This document shows, piece after piece, positions 50,716 through 58,656 of a stretch of DNA of 64,000 nt (positions are counted from its first letter, which is position 1; each line of letters opens with the position of its first letter). This stretch comes from Clostridia bacterium (GTDB lineage: Bacteria; Bacillota; Clostridia; Christensenellales; Aristaeellaceae): positions 1 through 64,000 of the forward strand of contig JAFZOG010000031.1 in the NCBI GenBank assembly GCA_017550745.1, written 5' to 3'. Under the pieces are notes generated by a model. That model was not told the DNA's origin and did not search any database. It saw only the letters and a list, made by a program, of their open reading frames with translations. Position numbers and translations under genes: made by a program.

Positions 50716-51183
50716 GTGGATAATTTGACTCCAGAACAACGCCATAAAAATATGGTTTCCATACATTCAAAGGATACATCGATTGAAGTAGTTATGAGAA
50801 AAGCATTATGGCATCGTGGATATCGGTACCGGAAAAATGACGCTTCTTTACCCGGCAAGCCTGACATTGTAATCACAAAATATAAAATTGCTATTTTCTG
50901 TGATAGTGAGTTTTTCCATGGAAAAGACTGGGATAAAATGAAACTTCAGTTTGAAAAGAACGAAAACGGCGCTTATTGGATCAAGAAAATCACCCGTAAC
51001 ATGCAACGCGACTCAGAAAACGGACAAAAACTGAATGATCAGGGCTGGACGGTCCTACGGTTTTGGGGCAAAGATATCTTGAAACACACTGAAGACTGCA
51101 TCAAAGCAGTTGACGAAGTTGTCGCTGGTTTTTCCAGAATGACCGGAGGGCACCATGAAGCAGATATCAAACAAGGAATATGA
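50716..51183 (+). CDS. vsr: Vsr-family (very short patch repair) endonuclease
   Basis: 155 aa, normal for Vsr. It shows MVSIHSKDTSIEVVMRKALWHRGYRYRKN, LPGKPDIV (the catalytic Asp) and IFCDSEFFHGKDW, where most members have DGCFWHGH. Vsr nicks T:G mismatches left by 5-methylcytosine deamination, and normally lies next to a C5 methylase; none is found in this window. GTG 50716 has GGAGG 8 bases upstream. The variant CDSEFFHG and lack of a methylase suggest another role, such as nuclease of the cargo system. Confidence 0.88.
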   Translation: MDNLTPEQRHKNMVSIHSKDTSIEVVMRKALWHRGYRYRKNDASLPGKPDIVITKYKIAIFCDSEFFHGKDWDKMKLQFEKNENGAYWIKKITRNMQRDSENGQKLNDQGWTVLRFWGKDILKHTEDCIKAVDEVVAGFSRMTGGHHEADIKQGI

Positions 51184-51343
51184 AAAGTACCAGCAGTACC
51201 TGACTGACCAACTGCACGGTAGAACCCTGACGCCGGACGGACTCCGGATCATCTGTGCCAGCTTTGACTACGATCCCGAAAAGATCGGTAAGCACGTGTT
51301 GGAGATGCTTGCTAAGTTCAAGAGCGAAGGCATTGTAGAATAA
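51155..51343 (+). CDS. Small protein after vsr
   Basis: 62 aa, hydrophilic, helical (NKEYEKYQQYLTDQLHG and DPEKIGKHVLEMLAKFKSEG). It overlaps the end of vsr by 29 bp; CCGGAGGGCACC precedes ATG 51155. Not recognised. It may be a partner or inhibitor of the nuclease; tight translational coupling is the only evidence. Confidence 0.6.
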   Translation: MKQISNKEYEKYQQYLTDQLHGRTLTPDGLRIICASFDYDPEKIGKHVLEMLAKFKSEGIVE

Positions 51344-51387
51344 ATCAGAATTCATGTAGGCATGAAAGAGACTTTGAGGTGAAAAAC

Positions 51388-52602
51388 GTGATTGAGGAAA
51401 CCATTTACAGCAACGGAAAAAACAATTTTACAGATAATACGTTTTCTTCTCAAGAATGGTCTGCTCCAACCATGGTTTCACCAGAAGCAATAAAGGACTT
51501 AATTGCGTCATTCAACCTCGAAGGACGGATCATTAGACGTATGCGTATGATCGGCCTCGCTTACAATTTGACGAGAGATTGGATTGAAGAGCGCGCGTAT
51601 AACTATTTTAGCAACCTTGACGAAAAAGATCGGCAGAACAAATCTGAGTATGTTTGTATTCCTCCTGAAGTACCCTATAGCAGGTATGCGGAGATTGATG
51701 AGCCGTTTATGATTGAGTTCGAAGACGGTGATACCTTCGCAATTGATACCCCACAGCAACCTGAATTCCGGATGAGTATGAATTGTATTCCCTGGGAAAT
51801 AAAAGCGGGTGCGAATTTACCCAATGTTGAAGCGGATATTCTTTTTTCACCGTGCATAGGCAGAAGAATAAAGACAGTTGAAGTTAAGACATATGTTACA
51901 GATGAAGACCCGATGGCGCGTATCCCCTTCGACGAGCAAAAAAGTAAACGGTGCTTAGTGTCAGGAATTGTACTCCGATTTGAGGATGGAACAGGTTTGC
52001 TTTTTGAAGGGTGGATAGACTTTTGCCACGTAGTATATATCGACCAAGAAAACAACAGTGGCTTAATTACATTTGATCAGCTTCAACACGCTTTGTATAA
52101 TCCGGAAGATTTGCACACGGATACTGTCACTGGATATGAAGCAGAAAGCTATACCTTTAGCTTTGGAGAACTTGGCGCTGCACATACAGATACTCCATAC
52201 ATAACCCTGATGCCCTCATGCAAAGACAGCCGACTGCATATATCTGTCGAGGATTTCCTGTTGTTTGATTGGTGCATCACAATATATACGAGAGCATCGT
52301 TTGATGAATATTGCGAGTACAAATTCACTTTTTCACAGTGGAATGAGGTGCTCAAGATAGCGGAGAAGATCATCTCTTTTTCTACCTTTGATGAACTCTT
52401 CGAATATATGAAAAGCATTCACATTTCAGCACGCAGCATAATTGGCGGACGCGAATATAGTGTATTGCTTAACAGTATCAACCACTTTGGCAGTGAGTTC
52501 TGGAAGCATATTGATCGATATAAGACACAATATGAGGACATGATCATGTGGACTAATCTGGCCCTTTCTCCGGATGACAACATGATAATTCAGGGATTTT
52601 GA
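51388..52602 (+). CDS. 404-aa cargo protein of unknown family
   Basis: No family recognised. It has no signal peptide, membrane helix, P-loop or obvious nuclease motif. The first 80 residues are helical (LIASFNLEGRIIRRMRMIGLAYNLTRDWIEERA), the middle is beta-rich with many acidic residues, and the C-terminus is helical again. I start at GTG 51388 because GAGGTG lies upstream; GTG 51379 overlaps that site. 12 bp separate it from the WG-repeat gene, so the two are translated together. Confidence 0.7.
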   Translation: MIEETIYSNGKNNFTDNTFSSQEWSAPTMVSPEAIKDLIASFNLEGRIIRRMRMIGLAYNLTRDWIEERAYNYFSNLDEKDRQNKSEYVCIPPEVPYSRYAEIDEPFMIEFEDGDTFAIDTPQQPEFRMSMNCIPWEIKAGANLPNVEADILFSPCIGRRIKTVEVKTYVTDEDPMARIPFDEQKSKRCLVSGIVLRFEDGTGLLFEGWIDFCHVVYIDQENNSGLITFDQLQHALYNPEDLHTDTVTGYEAESYTFSFGELGAAHTDTPYITLMPSCKDSRLHISVEDFLLFDWCITIYTRASFDEYCEYKFTFSQWNEVLKIAEKIISFSTFDELFEYMKSIHISARSIIGGREYSVLLNSINHFGSEFWKHIDRYKTQYEDMIMWTNLALSPDDNMIIQGF

Positions 52603-52614
52603 TGGAGGCGTCAC

Positions 52615-55600
52615 ATGGAACTGAAAGAAAAGCTTGAACTGCTGGGCCGCGCATTTGCTTATGGGGAGATTGATGAACTTGCAGGGCATCTATACGATGA
52701 GTGCAAGTATAATTCCGATTACGCTCATAAACGGTTTACATCTGCAGAACAAATCCTTGAAAACATGCGGAAAGTAAATAGTGCCATTCAGAATGATAAA
52801 GAGCGGGACAGTACATACTCATACAGTATAGTAAAACTCAACACTCTCCTAAAAGAAGGAGTGGATCTTTCAGATCTTCATGGGGAGTCGTTCTTTGACG
52901 TTTATGAGGATGGCTTGCTCCTTTATCAGTTTGGAGATCCGGCACCTGTTGCGGTAGTCTATATTAAGATTACACCAGGTGGCAGCATATCGGAAATAAA
53001 CTTGTCGAGGAACCATAAGTGGTTTAGCATTGCTTTTTATGGTGAAAACGGACTTGAAGACTCGGAAAAAGACCTTCCGTATACTGTAAAACCGATGAGC
53101 CCGCATGATCGGCAGGTTAAAGAGATGCAGGCCGTGTGGACACATCAAAAGCATGAATATGAAGAACTTGATGATACGGAAGTTTATATTTGGAGGCAGG
53201 CAGACAAGTATCTTTTACAGTGGCTGAGTGACAATGGCTATCAGCTTATGGAAAAGCAAATTTATGATGACTGCATTGGATACAGATGTCACAGGAAAGG
53301 GTACGCATACACGATCTATATGTTTGCGTATGGTCAAGTGAAAACAGCACAGTTGGATGGAGATTACTGCAAAAAGCTGCTCGATTATCAGCTTTCTGAA
53401 AACAGCTTGACCCTTGTGGTTTATCTCAATGTGAAACGCAGTAAGAGTGGCGAAAAGTTCAAGTATACTGTATGCGATTACAGCGGCAATGAAGATCGCA
53501 GTCCGGAACTCTGGCTGGTCAAACAAGTAAACGAGAAGTGGATTCTTGACTACTTTCCGCGTAAGGAAATGATTGATGTAGAATATAGACTGATGTACGC
53601 CTTTAACAGGGACAACATGGATGTCTATGACTGTATCATTACTGAAAAAAATCCAGCATTCAACGGTCTGGATCATCCGGGCAGTTTTATGAATGAGGCT
53701 TTTTATCTCAACATGTTCCGTTTACATAAGGAGCATGGCGATATGAAAATTGGCTATGTTCGCTTTAATGATGTCATATACAGTTCTGTTCCATATATTG
53801 ATGGGTATGGATATTTCAGCTTCCGGGTTGATAATGCGACAGATAAAATTCTGGAAGTGACAGCTTATGCATTTGATGGCGAAGGGAAAAAGTATGCGGA
53901 GTTCATTAAAACAGATGAACGTGAAAGTGATGGTTGGTATGGAAATGTTCCTCAAATTACAGGTGTTGAAGTTTTGCCGCCGGTCACCACAGAAAGATTC
54001 GCTATGAAACTGTTTTTTGATAATGGAGAATGCAGGAAATACATTCTCCCAATCGCTTCAAAGAATGAACTTGACGAAGTGGTTTCTTACAAAGAACATG
54101 TTTTCACAGATAAAATATGGAATACAGCCCATATAACACAGAGCGTCGATCCACATCGTGGTCTGGTTATTGAGTTCAGCAATGGGTTTTTCCTGTCCGT
54201 GCTTAAATGCTATGAAGAGAGTGAAGCTTACACTGAGCCTGTAGTGGGTGATGATACTATATTTGAAGATGAAACCATGAGGGTTAAGCGACTTTGGACA
54301 TGGAGAGCAAAGTCTGTATATGAGGATGAGGAAACTGGCCTGATGAAGGCGTTACTCACTGGGCAGGCATTTAATTACTATGGTGTCTCGACTTTTGCTT
54401 CACGTGAAGGGAAAAGACTATGCAGCATCAGCTTTGATTACATCGACAATTTTCATGAAGGACTCGCCAAAGTTGCCAAAGACGGCTTTGGTTACGGCTT
54501 CATTGATAAAGACATGAGGTTTGTCATACCCATGAGTTATAATAATGCTGAAGAATTCAGTAATGGCAAAGCAAAAGTCAAACGCGGAGAACAATGGTTC
54601 TATATCGATAAGAAAGGCAAAGAGACTCCAATAGAGCCAAAGGCTTCCGGGGAAAATTATCAGGATATTGGTGAGTACAGTGAGGGCATGTGCAAGGTTT
54701 CTACATTGAAACTTGGCTTTATGGATTTGGCTTACCATTCCGATTATTCAGAGATTGCTGGCACATGGGGGTTTGTAGATGAAAATGGCGTGGAAGTAAT
54801 CAAGCCGCAGTATATATATGCTGAGGATTTTTCTGGCGGCATTGCAATAGTATGCAAAGGCGAATGGACAAGGGATAAAAAATGGGACAACAAGTATAAC
54901 TCAGGAAGATATTGGACAGAAGAAGAACTGTGGGGCGCTATTGATAAAAAGGGCGAAACGGTAATTCCGTTTATCTTCGATGAAATCAAGCATTTCTACG
55001 ATATAGAAGACGTGTTTATGGCCCATTATGGTGGATGGGATAATGGGCGCTGGGGAGTCATAGACAAGCATGGGAATTGGCTCGCTGACCCTGTGTTTGT
55101 GGATATCGATTATGATTATCATGACGGACTTTTTGCTTTTTATGAATCAGACAGTTGGAATGATGATTCTCTGCTTGGAATATATGATACCAAACAAAAA
55201 AGGGTTCTTTTCCCACCACAATTCTTTGATGTCAGCTTTAGAGATGATGGCTGGATCGAAGTTGAAGTGTATGACGAGCAACTCGGTCGGCGTGTAGAAA
55301 AACTAATTGACCGCAACGGAAAAGAAAAATTCCACTCAATATATACATCGATTTATTGCTGGAAAAAACCCTATGAAGTAATGATTCGTGACGAGAATGG
55401 AGATAGGCATGGATTAATCGATGAGGATGGAAACGTGATCCTCCCGTGTGAGTATGACGTTGCCTGGTCTGGGATTGATTATGAGCATAAACGAATCGTG
55501 TTTAAGGAAAATGAGAAATACGGAGTAAAAGACTTTGATGGCAACACGCTGGTTGAACCACTATATTATGAGATCCACGGGGTGGACAAGCCTCTGATAA

Positions 55601-55764
55601 CAGTCCGTGTTGGCGAGAAAGACCATTATAAGGAAGGACTGATCACACAGAAAGGCCTGCAAGTGGTGCCAGCAGAATTTAGCCGAATAAGCTGGTGCAA
55701 AGATGGTTATATCATTTGCTGCGCTGATGATCACTGTGAAATGCTGCGCTTCATTGAAAAATAA
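52615..55764 (+). CDS. Large WG-repeat protein with NTF2-like N-terminus
   Basis: 1049 aa, cytoplasmic. Residues about 1-110 resemble an NTF2/SnoaL-like fold (LELLGRAFAYGEIDELAGHLYDECKYNSDYAHKRFTS). A second region about 185-290 and a beta-rich region up to about 560 are unassigned. From about 615 to the end at least eight WG repeats occur: YGFIDKD, WGFVDENG, WGAIDKKG, WGVIDKHG, LGIYDTK, HGLIDEDG, YGVKDFDG and EGLITQKG. WG repeats form a beta scaffold for protein or ligand binding. It is the largest and last cargo gene. AT-rich codons contrast with the chromosome. Confidence 0.85.
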   Translation: MELKEKLELLGRAFAYGEIDELAGHLYDECKYNSDYAHKRFTSAEQILENMRKVNSAIQNDKERDSTYSYSIVKLNTLLKEGVDLSDLHGESFFDVYEDGLLLYQFGDPAPVAVVYIKITPGGSISEINLSRNHKWFSIAFYGENGLEDSEKDLPYTVKPMSPHDRQVKEMQAVWTHQKHEYEELDDTEVYIWRQADKYLLQWLSDNGYQLMEKQIYDDCIGYRCHRKGYAYTIYMFAYGQVKTAQLDGDYCKKLLDYQLSENSLTLVVYLNVKRSKSGEKFKYTVCDYSGNEDRSPELWLVKQVNEKWILDYFPRKEMIDVEYRLMYAFNRDNMDVYDCIITEKNPAFNGLDHPGSFMNEAFYLNMFRLHKEHGDMKIGYVRFNDVIYSSVPYIDGYGYFSFRVDNATDKILEVTAYAFDGEGKKYAEFIKTDERESDGWYGNVPQITGVEVLPPVTTERFAMKLFFDNGECRKYILPIASKNELDEVVSYKEHVFTDKIWNTAHITQSVDPHRGLVIEFSNGFFLSVLKCYEESEAYTEPVVGDDTIFEDETMRVKRLWTWRAKSVYEDEETGLMKALLTGQAFNYYGVSTFASREGKRLCSISFDYIDNFHEGLAKVAKDGFGYGFIDKDMRFVIPMSYNNAEEFSNGKAKVKRGEQWFYIDKKGKETPIEPKASGENYQDIGEYSEGMCKVSTLKLGFMDLAYHSDYSEIAGTWGFVDENGVEVIKPQYIYAEDFSGGIAIVCKGEWTRDKKWDNKYNSGRYWTEEELWGAIDKKGETVIPFIFDEIKHFYDIEDVFMAHYGGWDNGRWGVIDKHGNWLADPVFVDIDYDYHDGLFAFYESDSWNDDSLLGIYDTKQKRVLFPPQFFDVSFRDDGWIEVEVYDEQLGRRVEKLIDRNGKEKFHSIYTSIYCWKKPYEVMIRDENGDRHGLIDEDGNVILPCEYDVAWSGIDYEHKRIVFKENEKYGVKDFDGNTLVEPLYYEIHGVDKPLITVRVGEKDHYKEGLITQKGLQVVPAEFSRISWCKDGYIICCADDHCEMLRFIEK

Positions 55765-55825
55765 GTTTCTATACAATCTGCCAGAGGAAGGAGGTGCAGG
55801 CGCATGGTGAAACCCGTATCGTTGC

Positions 55826-55875
55826 GGGGGTTTCAAAAGGGGTTTCAAGGGGTTTCACTTAGGGGTTTCAGGGGG
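55826..55875 (+). repeat. Five G-tracts in GGGGTTTCA-type repeats
   Basis: G-runs at 55826-55830, 55839-55842, 55849-55852, 55862-55865 and 55871-55875 with TTTCA-containing spacers of 6-9 bases: a tandem repeat with clear G-quadruplex potential about 50 bp from attR. Confidence 0.75.
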
Positions 55876-55902
55876 TTTCAGATTTTCCTCTGGGAATTAT
55901 GT

Positions 55903-55957
55903 GTTTGTATCAAATACCTCAGCTTAGGGGAGCTGGGCTGCGGCACGGGAGGCATGT
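55903..55957. other. attR, right junction of the integrated element
   Basis: The element arm GTTTGTATCAAATAC (55903-55917) and CTTAG (55923-55927) lead to the core GGA (55929-55931), then chromosomal GCTGGGCTGC. The arm matches the complement of 44721-44735 at 13 of 15 positions. Confidence 0.8.
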
Positions 55958-56569
55958 GGCTGGGGAAGGAAGAAATGATCAACCGCTGTTCCCTGCTTGT
56001 CCTATCGGACTTTTCAGCGGGTATGCTGAAAAAAGCGAAAGAAACCCTTGGGGAGAAGAAAGTCACCTATCAGGTGATCGACATTCAAAGCATCCCCTAT
56101 CATGATCATTCTTTTGACGCGGTGATCGCCAACATGATGCTGTACCACGTGCCGGATCTTGAAAAAGGGCTGAGGGAGGTACGCCGGGTGCTGAAGCCGG
56201 GCGGCGCTTTTTACAGCGCCACCTACGGGGAGAGAGGCATGATGGCGTATCTATGCGATATGTTCAGCGGCTACGGCATACAGGACCGGATCAACAGAAG
56301 CTTTACCCTCCAGAATGGAGAAAGCGTTTTGCGGCGGTTTTTTCATTCCGTCCAAAAATATCTGTACGACGACGCCCTGGCCGTCACCAGCGCGGAAGAT
56401 ATGGCGGATTACATCTTTTCACTGTCCGGCATGTCGGCCCTTCAAAAGCTGCCCCGGGAAACCGTGCGCGCCGTGCTCGCGGCCCATATGCAGAATGGCG
56501 TCCTGCGGATTCCCAAGGAATACGGCATGTTCATCTCACATTAAAATAAATCTGGAAGGAAGCTGCGAT

Positions 56570-57055
56570 ATGGAACGGCAGTACACGCGCCTGGACGCGG
56601 CCAGGAATCTCATCGACCCCATCATCAAATCCATCGCGGATGAGGAAGCCAAGCGCGGCGCGTTCGTGCACCTGTACGGCGTGGGGCTGCTGGCGTCCCT
56701 CTTGGCCTTCAAGCGCGGCTTTGGCCGCGAAACGGCGGAACTGGCGGAAATCGCCGGGATGCTCCACGATCTGCTGACTTATGTGGATCGGGCGGCGGAC
56801 ACCGGCGACCACGCCCACACCTGTGCGGACTACGCCAAAGAACATGTGCTGGACAAACTGGACTGCCTGACGGACGGGGAAAAGGCCATGATTTATCAGG
56901 GCGTTTACAACCACAGCGACAAGCATGTGAAGGGCGCGCCCTTTGACGAAATCATCAAGGACGCCGACGCCGCCCAGCACGCTCTCCGAAATCCGATGGA
57001 GGATTTCTTTTTCAACAAGGAACGGATTCAGCAGGTATTGCGGGAACTGATATAA
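56570..57055 (+). CDS. HD-domain protein (putative phosphohydrolase)
   Basis: 161 aa, a compact HD-type metal phosphohydrolase: FVHLYGVGLLASLLAF (first His), EIAGMLHDLLTYV (HD), HAHTCADYAKEHV and IYQGVYNHSDK, with IIKDADAAQHAL at the end. Substrate unknown; perhaps a nucleotide. AAGGAAG precedes ATG 56570. It follows the methyltransferase by 25 bp and precedes the GH27 gene by 14 bp, so it belonged to the operon cut by the element. Confidence 0.87.
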   Translation: MERQYTRLDAARNLIDPIIKSIADEEAKRGAFVHLYGVGLLASLLAFKRGFGRETAELAEIAGMLHDLLTYVDRAADTGDHAHTCADYAKEHVLDKLDCLTDGEKAMIYQGVYNHSDKHVKGAPFDEIIKDADAAQHALRNPMEDFFFNKERIQQVLRELI

Positions 57056-57069
57056 CAGGAGGCATCCTC

Positions 57070-58314
57070 ATGATCGCTCAATATCCCCCCATGGGCTGGA
57101 ACAGCTGGGACTGCTACGGCGCGGCGGTGACAGAAGAAACGGTGCGCCTGAACGCCGACTACATGGCGAAGCACTTAAAGGAATACGGCTGGGAATATGT
57201 GGTGGTGGACATTCAATGGTATCAGCCCACCGCCTCCACCCACGCCTACGAACCCTTCTCCGACCTAAAGATGGACGCATACGGGCGTTTGCTGCCCGCC
57301 GAAAACCGTTTCCCCAGCGCGGCGGGCGGGCGGGGCTTTCAGCCGCTGGCGGATTACGTCCACTCCCTGGGCCTGAAATTCGGCATCCACATCATGCGGG
57401 GCCTGCCCCGGATGGCGGCGCACAGGCGCCTGCCCATCTGGAACAGCGCAGCCCGCTGCGACCAGGCAGCGAACCCCAGCTCCGTCTGCGCCTGGAACCC
57501 GGACATGTACGGAACAAAGGCCGACCTGCCTGCCGCCCAGGCTTATTACGACAGCATTTTCAGGCTTTACGCGGATTGGGGCGTGGATTACGTCAAGTGC
57601 GACGACATCGCCCGGGAGTATCCTCACTGCCAAAGGGAAATCGAATTGATCTCCGAAGCCTGCCGAAACTGCGGGCGGGACATGGTGCTGAGCCTTTCCC
57701 CCGGCCCAGCGCCCCTGGAGCAGGCCGAACACTTAAAGCGATACGCCAGCCTCTGGCGCATCACCGATGATTTCTGGGACGACTGGCGCTTGCTCAAAGC
57801 CATGTTCGAACGGGCGGAGAAGTGGTGCGTCCACGCGGGTCCCGGCCATTGGCCAGACGCGGACATGCTGCCCGTCGGGGCGCTTCGGCAGTGCTACGGC
57901 AAGCCGGACTGGACGCATTTCACCCAGGCTGAGCAGCGCACCATGATGACCCTCTGGTGCATGATGCGCTCCCCCCTCATGATCGGCGGCGACCTGCCCA
58001 AGAACGACGCCTTTACCTTGAACCTGCTCACCAACGGCCCGCTGCTGGCCATTGAAAAGGAAAGCTGGTGCGCCCATCCGGTATGTACGTCCGAAACGGC
58101 CTGCTGCTGGATCGCGCCCAGGAAGGACGGAACGGGCTGCTACGCCGCCGTATTCAACCTCTCCGACGAAGCGCAGACCGTTGCCTTTCCCGACGACGCC
58201 CTGGAGGCGGGCTGCAAAAATGCCGTTGAGCTTTGGCGCGGCACAGCTTCCTCCGGCTCCCTGACCGCTGCCCTGCCGCCTCACGACGCGGCGGTATGGC
58301 AAATCACCTATTGA
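57070..58314 (+). CDS. Glycoside hydrolase family 27 (alpha-galactosidase-like)
   Basis: 414 aa, no signal peptide. The N-terminal barrel begins PPMGWNSWDCYG. The nucleophile is D178 in YVKCDD and the acid/base probably D234 in WRITDDFWDDW. HPGHWPD-like AGPGHWPDADML and MRSPLMIGGDLP are family landmarks. The beta-sandwich tail covers about 320-414. The IHIMRG motif (106-111) marks a clostridial/Bacteroides subgroup whose substrate may not be plain alpha-galactose. It is the second alpha-galactosidase-type enzyme in the window. CAGGAGG lies upstream of ATG 57070, and a terminator is at 58366. Confidence 0.9.
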   Translation: MIAQYPPMGWNSWDCYGAAVTEETVRLNADYMAKHLKEYGWEYVVVDIQWYQPTASTHAYEPFSDLKMDAYGRLLPAENRFPSAAGGRGFQPLADYVHSLGLKFGIHIMRGLPRMAAHRRLPIWNSAARCDQAANPSSVCAWNPDMYGTKADLPAAQAYYDSIFRLYADWGVDYVKCDDIAREYPHCQREIELISEACRNCGRDMVLSLSPGPAPLEQAEHLKRYASLWRITDDFWDDWRLLKAMFERAEKWCVHAGPGHWPDADMLPVGALRQCYGKPDWTHFTQAEQRTMMTLWCMMRSPLMIGGDLPKNDAFTLNLLTNGPLLAIEKESWCAHPVCTSETACCWIAPRKDGTGCYAAVFNLSDEAQTVAFPDDALEAGCKNAVELWRGTASSGSLTAALPPHDAAVWQITY

Positions 58315-58365
58315 CGATACACGCTCCCTGCCGGGGCGTCAGTATGCCGAAACCCCTGGGATGCA

Positions 58366-58392
58366 TCGAAGGGCCGCAGCCCTTCGATTTTT
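58366..58392 (+). terminator. Terminator after the GH27 gene
   Basis: Stem TCGAAGGG/CCCTTCGA, loop CCGCAG, then TTTTT. Confidence 0.85.
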
Positions 58393-58416
58393 AATCCGCA
58401 GGGGCCGAAGCGCCCG

Positions 58417-58498
58417 GAAAACGGTACAGTGTACCGTTTTCAGCGTAGGCCGGGCGGCAGCCCAAGGCGGTCGCCGAGAAGCAACAGCATGTTGCTTC
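58417..58498. promoter_or_regulatory. Palindrome and hairpin upstream of the FGGY kinase promoter
   Basis: A perfect inverted repeat with 12-bp arms (GAAAACGGTACA around a central G, 58417-58441) is followed by GAAGCAACA-GCA-TGTTGCTTC (58478-58498). CCTGCCGGGGCGT occurs on both sides (58328, 58530). They could be operators for a sugar regulator or a repeat element. 58315-58656 has no gene. Confidence 0.45.
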
Positions 58499-58560
58499 CT
58501 GGCTGGCGAAAATACTTTTTCGACAGCCTGCCGGGGCGTTTTCTTTTCTGCGCAAAACGG

Positions 58561-58589
58561 TTGCATTTTCCGGCCTTCAATGGTACAAT
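58561..58589 (+). promoter_or_regulatory. Promoter of the FGGY kinase operon
   Basis: TTGCAT, 17 bp ending in TGG, TACAAT. Leader about 60 nt. Confidence 0.7.
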
Positions 58590-58656
58590 TTTGAATGGTA
58601 AAAACTTGGTTTCGTATATAATCAGAACCATTTCAATAAAAGGAGAGGACGCACCT

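Larger units (their letters stand above)
44709..55931. mobile_element. 11.2-kb large-serine-recombinase genomic island
   Basis: It lies inside a methyltransferase gene, bounded by a shared GGA (44706-44708 and 55929-55931). Contents: terminators and a possible small RNA at the left end, a minus-strand control region, a recombinase remnant, a complete large serine recombinase, and an AT-rich plus-strand cargo operon. There are no conjugation, capsid or terminase genes, so it would need help to transfer or is an integrative cargo element. Composition shifts from GC-rich chromosome to moderate (recombinases) and then to AT-rich (cargo), suggesting a mosaic origin. Confidence 0.88.
55804..56544 (+). 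pseudogene. SAM-methyltransferase, 3' part fused to an element-borne start
   Basis: From 55932 it encodes the rest of the split methyltransferase: LGCGTGGMW (AdoMet motif I), LSDFSAGMLKKAKE, IPYHDHSFDAVIANMMLYHVPD and VLKPGGAFYSATYGE, to stop 56544. The element contributes ATG 55804 with GGAGGTGCAGGCGC in front and 43 codons of repetitive SLRGFQ-type sequence, all in frame. A 246-aa chimera could thus be made, lacking the native N-terminal cap. Whether it is active is unknown. Confidence 0.8.

Noticed and set aside
55826..55875. CRISPR-like repeats near attR
   Set aside because: Units are 9-13 bp with no spacers of uniform length; this is a simple G-rich tandem repeat.
44709..55931. Integrated conjugative element or prophage
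   Set aside because: No relaxase, coupling protein, type IV secretion, capsid or terminase genes are visible, so only an integrative cargo island is claimed.
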